Shown here piece by piece: positions 1 to 9,751 of a DNA stretch of 64,000 nt. This DNA comes from Mariniphaga sp964559175 (GTDB lineage: Bacteria; Bacteroidota; Bacteroidia; Bacteroidales; Prolixibacteraceae): the NCBI GenBank assembly GCA_964559175.1, contig CAZLGT010000010.1, forward strand, positions 1 to 64,000, written 5' to 3'. Both the position numbers and the translations under genes were made by a program. Under the pieces are notes generated by a model. That model did not search any database and was not told where the DNA came from. It was given only the letters and a program-made list of their open reading frames with translations. The stretch's first letter is position 1; the number at the start of each line of letters is the position of its first letter.

Positions 1-329
1 AAGTTGACATGTTGTTGGAAGGGGGAGCAAGGGTTAATTTTCAACTGATTGCCAACCGGATTAGGGTTGAGAACCGAGGAGGGGTTTTGTGTGAAATCAG
101 TGGAGTTACCAACACGTTGGATGTGAGGCTTGCCGGGGCCGGACATGTGAATGCGGAGGAACTGAAGGCCGAAAATGTAAGTTTTAAAATTGAAGGCGTG
201 GGTACAGGAAAAGTGTTTGCCACCCAAACCCTGCGGGCAGACATAAAAGGTGCCGGAAAAATCAGATACAAAGGAAACCCTCAGGTTTTTCAAAGCATTG
301 AAGGTTTGGGTTCCGTTGTGAGGGAATGA
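1..329 (+). CDS. GIN-domain (DUF2807) protein, C-terminal part
   Basis: The reading frame is open from the left edge (codons from base 3), so the start lies outside the window; the first visible ATG at 9 is probably internal. About 108 residues remain, made of repeated short beta strands with alternating G-x-G turns (LAGAGHV, IEGVGTGKV, IKGAGKIRY, IEGLGSV). This is the pattern of the putative auto-transporter adhesin head GIN domain common in Bacteroidota cell-envelope proteins. It ends convergently with the adaptor gene on the other strand. Function is unknown; a surface or periplasmic beta-helix role is inferred from the family. Confidence 0.7.
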   Translation, partial: VDMLLEGGARVNFQLIANRIRVENRGGVLCEISGVTNTLDVRLAGAGHVNAEELKAENVSFKIEGVGTGKVFATQTLRADIKGAGKIRYKGNPQVFQSIEGLGSVVRE

Positions 330-367
330 TGAATAGTTTCAACCCAATTTACGGCTTTCCCAATCTG

Positions 368-1630
368 TTAATTCGATACAATCTCTTCAAAATAGGTTAC
401 TTCCGGGGCATTCTCCGGCGCTGAATACAAAATCCGGTCGTTTTTATCCAGGCCTGAAAGAATAATTATTTCCGAGTCGTTTTCTACTCCGGCGGTTACC
501 GGTTGTTTGTAAACTGCTCCTGATTTTTTCAGGTAAACAAAATTTTCTCCGTTTTCCGAAAACAGACATTCGCGCGGAATGGTCAGAACATTTTTCCTGT
601 CATGCAAAATTATTCGGTTATTGGAGGTCATTGCCGGACGTAAACTGGCGTCGGAGTTAGTAATATCGATTAAAACATTGAACACTTTTGCATCCATCCC
701 GGATACTTCCTGTCCAATATTTGCAATTCTGTAAACCCTTCCTGTATAAACTTTTCCGGGAATAGCATCTACGGTAACTTCCACGCTGTCGCCAGTTTTC
801 AGTTTGGTAATCTGTATTTCTTCCACATACGTTTCCGAAATAAGCTCCGACATGTCGGGCAGGTTGGCAATGGTGGGCTGCCATTGGCTTACGTTGTCGC
901 CAATTCTGATTTTTCTTCCCCTGCGTGTACGGGCATACATCACTGTGCCATCACCGGGCGAGGTAATGGTGGCCGCCTCAAGCGCCTGTCGTAAGAGTGA
1001 ATCGCGGTGCAGGGAAAAGTTGTAACGGTCTTCGCGGCGTTTGGTATGCACCGCCAGGTTCAACCTGCGTAATTCGTAATCGCGGCGTTTTTTTTCTATC
1101 TGTCTGAGTGTTTTGTTATAGGCTACCTGCACTTTCCGCTGATAAGCCGGCGATTCATACTGAGCCTGTTCCAAATCGAGTTCTCTGTATTGCAGGTCGT
1201 ACCCAAGTTCTTTCAGTTCCTCCCTGAAATTGGTCAGCTCGATGGCCGAATCAATTTTGGCATCGTTGAATTCAGCAAGCCTTCTTTCCAAATCGTCGTT
1301 GTTGTACTGGATTTGCTGGTTGATGTTGTCGATATCGAGCGTGGCTACCCAATCACCTTTGTTTACCAGTGCTCCTTCCTCAATCAGATCTTTTATTTCG
1401 AATTCGCGGATACGTAAATCGCGGTGCTTTAATTCGTCGGGAAATGAGATAAGTACTGCATTTTTCCCCTGAATTTCACCTTTCACCGAGATACTGGATT
1501 CAAAACCTGTTATTTTAACGGTATAAACTCCCGGACCTGTCAGTGTGGTTTGGCCCAGCAGAGCAACGGCCAATACAACTATTGCTGCTGCCGTTATCCA
1601 CAATACCTTTTTATTTTTCAAATGTTTCAT
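368..1630 (-). CDS. HlyD-family periplasmic adaptor (second adaptor of export operon)
   Basis: A 420-residue membrane-fusion protein. It has one N-terminal membrane anchor (about residues 9-27), a lipoyl/barrel-sandwich half, a long charged coiled-coil hairpin (about 90-220), the returning lipoyl half (TITSPGDGTVMYARTRRG) and a beta-barrel region. It should bridge an inner-membrane transporter to TolC. It is the last gene of a minus-strand run, 3 bp after the TolC gene. It is clearly a paralogue of the adaptor at 4469-5848: both have the EIKDLIEEG/EIKITDLIEEG stretch and the PxxANLPDMS/TLPDLS stretch. Substrate is unknown. Confidence 0.85.
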   Translation of the reverse strand: MKHLKNKKVLWITAAAIVVLAVALLGQTTLTGPGVYTVKITGFESSISVKGEIQGKNAVLISFPDELKHRDLRIREFEIKDLIEEGALVNKGDWVATLDIDNINQQIQYNNDDLERRLAEFNDAKIDSAIELTNFREELKELGYDLQYRELDLEQAQYESPAYQRKVQVAYNKTLRQIEKKRRDYELRRLNLAVHTKRREDRYNFSLHRDSLLRQALEAATITSPGDGTVMYARTRRGRKIRIGDNVSQWQPTIANLPDMSELISETYVEEIQITKLKTGDSVEVTVDAIPGKVYTGRVYRIANIGQEVSGMDAKVFNVLIDITNSDASLRPAMTSNNRIILHDRKNVLTIPRECLFSENGENFVYLKKSGAVYKQPVTAGVENDSEIIILSGLDKNDRILYSAPENAPEVTYFEEIVSN

Positions 1631-1633
1631 TTC

Positions 1634-3124
1634 TTAAAATTGATTTACCAACCTGTCGAAATCTTCCGACAAGGTAATTCTTTTTTCAAAATCGAAAAGA
1701 GTTAACTGCCTTATGGTGTAATAGTAATTCCAGTATGTCCGCAAGGCATTAATGTAGGCTCTTCGGGCCGTTTCCTGGTCGTTTCGCGCCAGGTTTAGTT
1801 TTGTTACATCCACCCTGCCAATGAGAAACCGCTGCTGTGTAACATCGTAGCCCATCTGTGCAATGGTGTCGGCTTTTGCGCGGCTTAAAACCTGGTCGGC
1901 CTGCAGGTTAAACTCCAATACGTTCATTTCCACATTCTGTTCAAAATCTATTTTTTCCTGGTTAGTACTGATACGCACCACCTCACGGTTCGATTCAGCC
2001 ATAGCCAGTCTTCCTTTTCTGCGCCCCCAGTCAAGCACCGGAATATTCACTCCTATCTGCAATCGTTGCCGGTCGAGCGGGTCGCGGTAAACCATGCCCA
2101 GTTCCTCTGCATTTTGGTTAAGCCCGTAAAGCGCATACACATCGCCGCTGATGCCGGTTTGTGATTTTGCCTGCCTCACTTTCCGGTCTTCCTCAATCAG
2201 CCGTTGCTGTTGTAAAATAATTTCCGGATTGTTTTCGAATGCCGCAACTACTGCTTCATCGGTACTGATTTGCATGTCGGGAAGTTCAGTGGGAATGATG
2301 CATTCTATTCTAATGGATTTGTCATAGCCAAGGAATGAATTCAGCTGCGCCTGGGCACGTTCCAGTCCAATATTTGCACGGGTAAGTGCCAGTTGAGCGT
2401 TCATGAACCCAAGTTCGAGGTTCAGCAGTTCATCCTGAGTCACAGTACCTACCTGAAAACGACCTGTGCCAATTTTATACAATGTGTCGGCATTGGCCAG
2501 GTTGGTTGTAGCAATATTTACCTCTATCTGGGCATCAACCAGGTCGAAAAATAAACGTGTTGCTTTAATGGCCAGCCGTTCTTTGCTCTGAATAAAATCT
2601 TTTTTGGCCCGATCAAACTTGAGAGGCTCAATTTTAGCAGTCCATTTCAGATCGTTGTATCCGTTCACATTTTGAACATAGCCCACGCTGAAAGGTGTAG
2701 ATGAATAAGATGAAATATGGTCGTCGCCCAGCTTTTCGGTTAAATTCAGTTCCGAGCGCGCAAAAATCCTGCCGCCGGTCAGTCCCACATTCTGATTTAA
2801 TAGTAAAGCAATTTCGGAACTTAAATCTTCACGCGATTTGTATTCGTCGCGGTTTTCATCGTAGTTATACACTTTTTGCATCGATCGGTTGTAATCGAAC
2901 GGGGTTGCTTCGAAACTTAAGGTGGGCAGCCTGTCGGCCCTGAAATATCTGAATTCCCAGTAACTGGACAGGTACATGTTTTGGTTTCTGAATGCATCCA
3001 GCGATTGTTTTGATGCAATTTCAATAACATCGTCGAGTGTAAGGAAACGCCTTTGCTGCGCCGTTGTAATTAAGCTGAAAGAGGATACAAAAAAGATGGT
3101 TAAAAATATAAATCTGAATTTCAT
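1634..3124 (-). CDS. TolC-family outer-membrane efflux protein
   Basis: 496 residues with a signal peptide (about 1-22, ending ITTAQ) and two long helical repeats with the usual TolC pattern of alpha-helical hairpins, for example the segment around LYKIGTGRFQVGTVTQDELLNLELG and its counterpart QQRFLIGRVDVTKLNLARND near the C terminus. It forms the outer-membrane channel of the tripartite exporter encoded by its neighbours. It lies 16 bp downstream of the permease gene and 3 bp before the second adaptor, so the four genes are almost certainly one transcript. Confidence 0.88.
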   Translation of the reverse strand: MKFRFIFLTIFFVSSFSLITTAQQRRFLTLDDVIEIASKQSLDAFRNQNMYLSSYWEFRYFRADRLPTLSFEATPFDYNRSMQKVYNYDENRDEYKSREDLSSEIALLLNQNVGLTGGRIFARSELNLTEKLGDDHISSYSSTPFSVGYVQNVNGYNDLKWTAKIEPLKFDRAKKDFIQSKERLAIKATRLFFDLVDAQIEVNIATTNLANADTLYKIGTGRFQVGTVTQDELLNLELGFMNAQLALTRANIGLERAQAQLNSFLGYDKSIRIECIIPTELPDMQISTDEAVVAAFENNPEIILQQQRLIEEDRKVRQAKSQTGISGDVYALYGLNQNAEELGMVYRDPLDRQRLQIGVNIPVLDWGRRKGRLAMAESNREVVRISTNQEKIDFEQNVEMNVLEFNLQADQVLSRAKADTIAQMGYDVTQQRFLIGRVDVTKLNLARNDQETARRAYINALRTYWNYYYTIRQLTLFDFEKRITLSEDFDRLVNQF

Positions 3125-3140
3125 TTTTATAAAAGTTGAT

Positions 3141-4472
3141 TTAATAGCGAAGTGATTCTACCGGGTCCTGATCGGAAGCGCGCTTGGCGGGAATGTATCC
3201 GAAAGTAACCCCTATAATTACTGAAACTCCGAAGGATATGACAATGGAAAATGCCGAAATCACGGTAGTAATGTCGAAAACGACCATGATAACCCGTGAC
3301 AGGATGACTCCCAGAATGATTCCCAGGATGCCCCCGGTTACACTTATCAGTGTCGATTCAGATAAAAACTGGGCAATAATATCTTTACGCGAAGCTCCGA
3401 TAGCCTGACGCAGGCCAATTTCCCGGATACGCTCCATAACCGAGGCAAGCATGATGTTCATAATGCCAATTCCTCCCACAATGAGCGAAATTCCTGCAAT
3501 AACTCCCAGCACAATGTTGAAAATATTTTTGGTGCGCTGCTGTTGTTTCAACAGGAGCTCGGGGATGGTTACCTCAAAATCGTACAGACTGTTGTGCCTG
3601 CGGTATAGCATCCGGTTAATTACTTCGGCAGTGGTGCTTAAATATTCGGTTTCTTCCACCTGAACAATGATTTTATCGAGTTGATTCAGGTTTTCTTTTG
3701 GGAAATTCCTTCCTGCGGCTGCCGCTTCCACCTCGTCGGCTCGCAGCAGCGAGCGGTTTCTAAACCGCATCATCATGGTTTTTGCCGGAATGAATATTTT
3801 ATTGTCGGTACTGCTTATTCCCAGTTCGTCGGACGCCGAAGCGGTAAAGTCTCTTCGTTCTACCACGCCAATTACCTGAAGCCATATTTGTCCGCACTTG
3901 ATGTATTTCCCTACCGCATCTTCGCGGTTGAAAAAAACGCTGTTTATATTGTCGCCGATGATGCACACCGGATAGCCGTTTTCGAGCTGGTTTTCAGTGA
4001 AATGGCTTCCGCTTTGCAGCGAAATATTAAACAGGTCGAAATAGTTGTTGTTGATGCCTTCCAGCACAACCGGTTTGCTTTTACCGTCGAGAATGGCAGA
4101 GTAATTAAAGGTGATGACCGGACAAACCTTGTTTACTCCCGGTATTACTTCCCTGATGGCATCTGCATCGAGCAGGGTTAGTCCCGGTGAAAACTTTTTC
4201 GAGCTGATTTGGGCATCCTCATCCGAACTTTGCTGTTCTTCGGTATCGATTACATTTTCGGTAGGAGAAATGATGATGTTGTTTACCCCAACCATTTTTA
4301 TCTGCTCCAGAATTTCCTGCTCTGCCCCGTTTCCAATGGCAAGCATACTGATAACTGCCGCAACCCCAAATATTATCCCCAATGCGGTGAGGAATGATTT
4401 TACCCGGTTGGCAAAAATGGCCTCTACTCCGCTGGCTACATTGTATTTATACCGTTCAAAAATTCCTTTCAT
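3141..4472 (-). CDS. MacB-like ABC transporter permease (FtsX domain)
   Basis: 443 residues. An N-terminal membrane helix (about 20-45, in RVKSFLTALGIIFGVAAVISMLAIG) is followed by a large periplasmic MacB-PCD domain (about 50-310). Three C-terminal helices form the FtsX domain, with the family motif GGIGIMNIMLASVMERIREIGLRQAIGA. MacB-type proteins are mechanotransmission exporters that need an ATPase. In classical MacB the ATPase is fused at the N terminus; it is absent here, and no separate ATPase gene is nearby. The start codon overlaps the stop of the upstream adaptor gene by 4 bp, which suggests translational coupling. Confidence 0.88.
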   Translation of the reverse strand: MKGIFERYKYNVASGVEAIFANRVKSFLTALGIIFGVAAVISMLAIGNGAEQEILEQIKMVGVNNIIISPTENVIDTEEQQSSDEDAQISSKKFSPGLTLLDADAIREVIPGVNKVCPVITFNYSAILDGKSKPVVLEGINNNYFDLFNISLQSGSHFTENQLENGYPVCIIGDNINSVFFNREDAVGKYIKCGQIWLQVIGVVERRDFTASASDELGISSTDNKIFIPAKTMMMRFRNRSLLRADEVEAAAAGRNFPKENLNQLDKIIVQVEETEYLSTTAEVINRMLYRRHNSLYDFEVTIPELLLKQQQRTKNIFNIVLGVIAGISLIVGGIGIMNIMLASVMERIREIGLRQAIGASRKDIIAQFLSESTLISVTGGILGIILGVILSRVIMVVFDITTVISAFSIVISFGVSVIIGVTFGYIPAKRASDQDPVESLRY

Positions 4473-5848
4473 CCAGCTTTGTTTATCGGGTTATTAGAAG
4501 CCTCTTCCATATCATTGCCCTTTGCTGAGGGCTTATTTTTGTCTTGTTCAGCTGCTTCTTCCTCTTCTTTCAGCTTCCGTTCTTTTATTTCCTGGTAAAT
4601 ATCCATGCCCTCCAGGGCAAGGTCTTCTTCATTGTCGGGAATGTTTAATAACAGACGGTCGTTCTCTTCCAGTCCTTTTCTCACTAAAAAGTAGTTTTCG
4701 TTCTGATCTCCCAAATCAACAATTTGCTTCACAAACCCATTGTTTTTTTCGAGAAAAACATAATTGAGCGAATCGTTTTTGAAAACGGTTTCCGCAGGAA
4801 TAAACAAGGTATCCTCCCAGGTTCCTGTGTGAATAATATTGCTTGTAGTCATTGCCGGTTTCAAATCATCCACTTCTCCAAACACCTGTATTTTTACCTC
4901 AAAAACTTTTGCATCGCTCCGGGGCATGGGCTGACCGATATTTGCCACTGAAACCACTTCTCCTTCCAGTTCCCGGTCGGGTAAGGCATCGATGCCCAGA
5001 ATTACTTTCTGCCCCACTTTCACTTTTGAAATGTCGATTTCGTTTACCCAGGTTAGCGATTGCATGGTAGAGAGGTCGGGGAGGGTTGCAATAACCGGGC
5101 TCCAGGCGCTTACATTGGAACCTACCTGTATTTTTTCGCGCGTTCTGTCGCGGCCATAAACCAGCATGCCTTGTTTGGGTGCATGAATTCGGAGCGACTG
5201 GAGCACTTCGTGCAGCAAATTGACCCTTTCCTGTCGCCGGCGCAACTCTATGGCACTACGTTCAACCCTCGAAATGGCCTGCCTTTCTCTCAGGTCATAT
5301 CCTTTAATTTCCTGTTCGAGTTTTCGTTTGGCTTTATCCACGTCCATTTCAGCTTTCCTGATAACTGCCGGCGACTCATAAACCGATTCATCGAGAATAA
5401 TCTGCATCTCTTCCACCTCCTCCCTGGCGTTTATGATCTGATCGCGGTAATTGCTCAGGGTGAGGTTTGAATCCATTTTGGCATCTTCAAAGCTGTTCAA
5501 TGCCTGTTCCAGGTCTTCCTGTGCAGCAACAAGTACTTCTTCTACGGATTTATGGTCGAGTGAAGCTACATAGTCGCCCGAGTCCACCACGGTGCCCTCT
5601 TCTATTAAGTCGGTAATTTTTATTTCATAGATTCGAACACTGCGATCGCGTAAAACTTCCGGTACCACTATGTTTTCAGAGCTTTGAGCCTCCAGTTGCC
5701 CGGTTGAGTAAACCAGAATTTCAAAAGAACCACGCTGCACGGTGGTGGTGATGTATGACTTTTCGCTGCTCGATCCGGCAAAAATCATATATGCCCCTGC
5801 AGAAAGAAAGATGAGGACAACGGATGTGATAATTATTTTTTTTCTCAT
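4469..5848 (-). CDS. HlyD-family periplasmic adaptor (first gene of export operon)
   Basis: 459 residues with an N-terminal membrane helix (about 5-24), barrel-sandwich halves around a coiled-coil hairpin (about 100-215), and a charged C-terminal tail rich in K/E (about 420-450) not seen in the second adaptor. It is the first gene of the minus-strand operon adaptor-permease-TolC-adaptor. Its role is to link the MacB-like permease to TolC. Two diverged adaptors in one operon suggest either a heteromeric adaptor ring or two alternative assemblies; this is inference. Confidence 0.86.
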   Translation of the reverse strand: MRKKIIITSVVLIFLSAGAYMIFAGSSSEKSYITTTVQRGSFEILVYSTGQLEAQSSENIVVPEVLRDRSVRIYEIKITDLIEEGTVVDSGDYVASLDHKSVEEVLVAAQEDLEQALNSFEDAKMDSNLTLSNYRDQIINAREEVEEMQIILDESVYESPAVIRKAEMDVDKAKRKLEQEIKGYDLRERQAISRVERSAIELRRRQERVNLLHEVLQSLRIHAPKQGMLVYGRDRTREKIQVGSNVSAWSPVIATLPDLSTMQSLTWVNEIDISKVKVGQKVILGIDALPDRELEGEVVSVANIGQPMPRSDAKVFEVKIQVFGEVDDLKPAMTTSNIIHTGTWEDTLFIPAETVFKNDSLNYVFLEKNNGFVKQIVDLGDQNENYFLVRKGLEENDRLLLNIPDNEEDLALEGMDIYQEIKERKLKEEEEAAEQDKNKPSAKGNDMEEASNNPINKAG

Positions 5849-5998
5849 GGCTTATATATAAAATACTTTCGATACAATTAAAAAAAACAGAGCCGCATCT
5901 AAATTCAAGGTGCGGCCTGGTTTAGATTTCCGGTTGCTGCTCAACCGGAAAATAATTTTGACCACTTTAAAGGGAATTGGTTTAACGCACCGCAGATT

Positions 5999-7456
5999 TT
6001 ATTTTTCAGAAAAACTAAAATCTTTCAGGTCGATTAACAGTTCGCGTTTATTGGCATCATATTTTGAGAATCCCCGGTCGAAAAAGGTGTGTGGAATTTT
6101 CACTCTTGCTTTTTTCATGGCCACTATTTGTGATCCGGTGATGTCTTCAATGGCTGCTTTAATTAGTGGATCCTGTATGTTTCCCAGCGGAATTCCCGAA
6201 AAGAGGTTGTCTTCAGCCGGAATGTCGGGAACAAACCCGTCTTTGAAATCGGTAATTCCCTGCGAATTTGCATACCTCAGCACGATGGGTTGAATTCCCC
6301 AGTTTTCAAAACCGGCGTAGTCGCTTTCATCATCGTAATAAAATTCCGGTTTCAGTGTAATGGAACCTGTGTATTTTCCGTATGTGGTTTCTCCAACCGT
6401 AACAACATCCATGTATGGTTTAAGTCCGGTAATGGTAAGCTCCGAGGCCGAAGCAGTACCACTTCCGGTAAGAATGTACAGTTTATTCAATCCCATTTGT
6501 ACGTTGGTAGTGTCAATAAAATCTACCTCAATCTGATCGATTCGTCTGTTTGATCTCCAGTAATTCTGGTATTTATCGTTCCACTGGTAGGTTACCAGGG
6601 TGCTTTTTGAGTTGACTACACTAACCGGAGCAACTGAGCTACAGAGGTATCGGGCCGCATTTACGCCACCGCCAGGGTTGTACCTGAAATCGAGAATCAA
6701 ATCGGTAATTCCTTCATTCTGAAAAAATTGAAAAGCCGTGTCGAGGCTGGAGTTGAAATTGGAAATAAACTGTGCGTAAAACAGATATCCGATGCGGGTA
6801 CCTTCGTGTTCTATGATTTCGGTTATCAGAACCGGGTCTAAGGTCAGCTCTTCGGCAGTCATTTTAACCGAATTGGGATCAACCGAAATGCCGCCTTCGC
6901 CTAAAATGCCGAGTGATATGGTCAGGTTTGAAGCATAGAGCAGGTCTCTGTAATTATTGTCGGTTATGTCACTGCCATTCATTTTAACAATAATGTCACC
7001 TCTTTTCAATTCGGCTTCGGCAGCAGGTGTTTCGGGATATACAAACTCAACCAGTGCATATATATTTCCGGTATTCGAGAAGCGACCGAATGCCAGCGAA
7101 TAACCGAATGAAGTTTCCACTCCTTCGAAACTGCTCTCCAGGGCTTTTATATCGTCGGTTATGAAAGACCATTTGTCTTCCTCGTAGAGAAGTTTGTTAA
7201 AATAGTCTTCTGAGTCCATCTCATATTTGATATCGATGTTGGGCAGGTACTTGTACCACAGGTAAATGTCGGTCATGGCAGTTTTAATGAAGCCGTTAAT
7301 TTCCTGGGTCAGTTTGGGTGCTTCTTCTTTTGGCTTTTCGGGTTCCGGCTCGGGTTTTGGGTCTGGCAATGGATTTTCACTGCAGGCCATTGCAAACGCC
7401 AGCAGTAGCAGTAAAAATATGTTTTTTATTATTTTCATCATTTTCTTTTTACTCAA
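5999..7456 (-). CDS. S41 (C-terminal processing) peptidase lipoprotein with PDZ domain
   Basis: 485 residues. The N terminus is a lipoprotein signal with lipobox AMAC (Cys at about 25), then a proline/glutamate-rich linker (about 27-46). An N-terminal helical cap is followed by a PDZ-like segment (about 110-180, with ELKRGDIIVKMNG) and the peptidase core with YNPGGG and the nucleophile motif GTASASE (about 333-339). A Lys in the following YGKYTG region would be the general base. Such proteins degrade or process envelope proteins in the periplasm. It stands alone between the export operon and the HD phosphodiesterase gene. Confidence 0.88.
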   Translation of the reverse strand: MSKKKMMKIIKNIFLLLLLAFAMACSENPLPDPKPEPEPEKPKEEAPKLTQEINGFIKTAMTDIYLWYKYLPNIDIKYEMDSEDYFNKLLYEEDKWSFITDDIKALESSFEGVETSFGYSLAFGRFSNTGNIYALVEFVYPETPAAEAELKRGDIIVKMNGSDITDNNYRDLLYASNLTISLGILGEGGISVDPNSVKMTAEELTLDPVLITEIIEHEGTRIGYLFYAQFISNFNSSLDTAFQFFQNEGITDLILDFRYNPGGGVNAARYLCSSVAPVSVVNSKSTLVTYQWNDKYQNYWRSNRRIDQIEVDFIDTTNVQMGLNKLYILTGSGTASASELTITGLKPYMDVVTVGETTYGKYTGSITLKPEFYYDDESDYAGFENWGIQPIVLRYANSQGITDFKDGFVPDIPAEDNLFSGIPLGNIQDPLIKAAIEDITGSQIVAMKKARVKIPHTFFDRGFSKYDANKRELLIDLKDFSFSEK

Positions 7457-7475
7457 ATTATTTTACGCTGCAAAA

Positions 7476-9584
7476 TTAATTATTTTCCTGGTTGGTTGTA
7501 TTATTTTCTTTCTCTTTTGGATATTCAATCCGCACATGGTAAATGTTCATCAGTTTTTTCAGTAGGGTTTCTTTTATTATTTTAATGTCTCTGAAAGTGA
7601 GTTCCGATTGGTCCAGTTGTTTGTCCCTGATTTTTTGCTCCACCATTTTATTGATGAGTTCACGCAGGTTTTCCATTGTTTTTTCTTTCAAACTTCGCGA
7701 TGCAGCCTCTATGCCATCTACAATCATTACTACGGCTGCCTCCTTTGTTCGCGGCAGTGGACCGGGATAGATGAATGAATTCTCACTCACTTTCTCCTCC
7801 GGATTTTCTTCCTGGTGTTTTAAATAGAAATACTGAGCTTTGGTGGTGCCATGGTGTGTGGCAATAAATTCCATAATGGCTTCGGGCAACTTATGCCTTT
7901 TGGCCATTTTTACTCCGTTCTTTACATGGTCTATAATAATTTCAGCACTTTTTAAATAATTCATTTTGTCGTGAGGGTTGATTCCTATTGCCTGGTTTTC
8001 AATGAAAAATTCAGGCTTGGCAATTTTCCCAATATCGTGATATAAAGCGCCGGCTCTAATCAAAAATGGATTTCCCCCGATTTTTAAAATGATCTCTTCG
8101 CCCAGGTTGGCAATCTGCATCGAGTGCTGAAAGGTTCCCGGCGCCTCTTCTGCCAGCTTTCGCAACAACGGTTGATTGGTATCCGAAAGTTCAATGAGGG
8201 TAACATCGGAAACAAAGCCAAATATTTTCTCGAAAACAAACACCAGAGGATACACCAGCAAAATGAGCACACTGCTAAGAGCAAACCACTGCAAGGTTTT
8301 GTAGTTGATGGTTAAAATGGTTCCTTCGTAGATGAGTTCAAGCGCTGCAAAAACGAGGGAATAGGTAAGCAAAACCCAGATGGCTGCCATAATCAGGTGT
8401 CCGCGACGGTGCATTTTATTCAGGCTGAACACAGCTACTACTCCGGCGGTGATTTGCAGCAAAACAAATTCATAATTGTTGGGCGCATAAAAACCTGTAA
8501 TCAGCGCAGCCAGAAGCAAGGTGAAAATTGCTGTTCGCGAATCAAAAAATGTGCGCACCACAATGGGGAAAATGGCAAACGGAACCAGGTAAATGTGCAG
8601 GTTGGGAAACGAATTAATAAACAAGGTAATAAAAATAATACTAACTAAAAACAAAAGCAAAAACGATAATTTGCTGAACTGGTGTAAAATGTCGAGCCGG
8701 TAAATATATAGAAAGGTAAACAGCAAAACCATAAATACCAGCACAATTGTTCCTTTTCCAACAGAAACCATATAGCGGTTAATTCCTTCACCCCGGTTCG
8801 ATTCGTAGCTGGTTTTCAGCGATTCCAGAATTTGGTACTTGCTGTCGTCAACAATTTCTCCTTCCAGAATAATGCGTTCACCAGCCTGCAGCATTCCGCG
8901 GGTAGCCGAAATGTTTTTTGTAATTTCTTCCCGTTCTTTTTGTGTGGTTTGACTATCGTACGACAGATTGGAAACAATATATTTTTCGGGTTGAAGCTGT
9001 TGCAGTTTTTCTGCACTGGCAGGATGTTTTTCTGCCAGCAGGTTCAATGCCTGGTTAAATTCGTTATAAGCAGTTTTTTCAGAATAAATGTTCTCTGTTC
9101 TTATTCTTGAAGCCAGATTTCCGGTTTTTCTTCTCAGCTCTTCTTTTCCTGTAAGCTCGGGGTAGGTTTCTGGTGAGCGGGGCAGAATTCCGTTTTGATA
9201 GATTTTTCGCAATACGTCACCGGCTTCGGCAATAACCTCAGGTGTTTGCTTTTCTGTTGAATCGCTCAGGTTTTGCCAGTCGGTGGTCAAACGGATTATG
9301 ATTTCGCGGGTGAGTGCTGTATCCATTTCAAAATAAAGTAGTATGCCCTCCAGTAATCCGTCTTTCTCATTCTGTATTTCTTCGGAAGATTTTAAAATAG
9401 CAAAATCGAAAGGCGCTACCAGGTTTTCGTGTCTCCACGGAAATCCTTTCTGAAATTCGTATTTGAACCGTGGTTCGCCGGGAAGCACAAGGTACAAAAG
9501 CACTGCGGTTACCAAAAATATAAATGCCCAGTAAAAAGTACGGGTGTATTTTTTCAGATTTTTAAAAAATGTATCCATTTTCAT
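7476..9584 (-). CDS. pgpH: 7TM-HD family phosphodiesterase, PgpH-like
   Basis: 702 residues. An N-terminal membrane helix (about 17-36) precedes an extracytoplasmic 7TMR-HDED domain (about 40-280), then about seven membrane helices (about 280-470), then a cytoplasmic HD domain with LYHDIGK (near 515), a downstream ATHHGT and MIVDGIEAASR. This is the architecture of PgpH, which hydrolyses cyclic di-AMP in Firmicutes; the same architecture is common in Bacteroidota. Metal-binding H and D residues look intact. The C terminus is a polar tail rich in Asn. Substrate assignment is by family, not by direct evidence. Confidence 0.85.
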   Translation of the reverse strand: MKMDTFFKNLKKYTRTFYWAFIFLVTAVLLYLVLPGEPRFKYEFQKGFPWRHENLVAPFDFAILKSSEEIQNEKDGLLEGILLYFEMDTALTREIIIRLTTDWQNLSDSTEKQTPEVIAEAGDVLRKIYQNGILPRSPETYPELTGKEELRRKTGNLASRIRTENIYSEKTAYNEFNQALNLLAEKHPASAEKLQQLQPEKYIVSNLSYDSQTTQKEREEITKNISATRGMLQAGERIILEGEIVDDSKYQILESLKTSYESNRGEGINRYMVSVGKGTIVLVFMVLLFTFLYIYRLDILHQFSKLSFLLLFLVSIIFITLFINSFPNLHIYLVPFAIFPIVVRTFFDSRTAIFTLLLAALITGFYAPNNYEFVLLQITAGVVAVFSLNKMHRRGHLIMAAIWVLLTYSLVFAALELIYEGTILTINYKTLQWFALSSVLILLVYPLVFVFEKIFGFVSDVTLIELSDTNQPLLRKLAEEAPGTFQHSMQIANLGEEIILKIGGNPFLIRAGALYHDIGKIAKPEFFIENQAIGINPHDKMNYLKSAEIIIDHVKNGVKMAKRHKLPEAIMEFIATHHGTTKAQYFYLKHQEENPEEKVSENSFIYPGPLPRTKEAAVVMIVDGIEAASRSLKEKTMENLRELINKMVEQKIRDKQLDQSELTFRDIKIIKETLLKKLMNIYHVRIEYPKEKENNTTNQENN

Positions 9585-9681
9585 TCTTTTTAACTTACCG
9601 GCCTTTGTTTTGAACTATACATTGAGCCTGCAAAAATTACAAATAAAAATCCATCCTGTTCAACGCGCTCCGTTTTTTTTA

Positions 9682-9689
9682 TAGATTTG
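9682..9689 (+). promoter_or_regulatory. Putative -7 element (TAGATTTG) for the NlpC/P60 gene
   Basis: This is a full match to the Bacteroidota TAnnTTTG element, 62 bp before the start codon at 9752. No clear TTG -33 element is seen at the usual distance, so support is partial. Confidence 0.35.
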
Positions 9690-9751
9690 TGTTTAATCAT
9701 GCGAAACGAGCGCAATTTAAATTTTCTGAATAAAATTAAGAAATTATTTGA

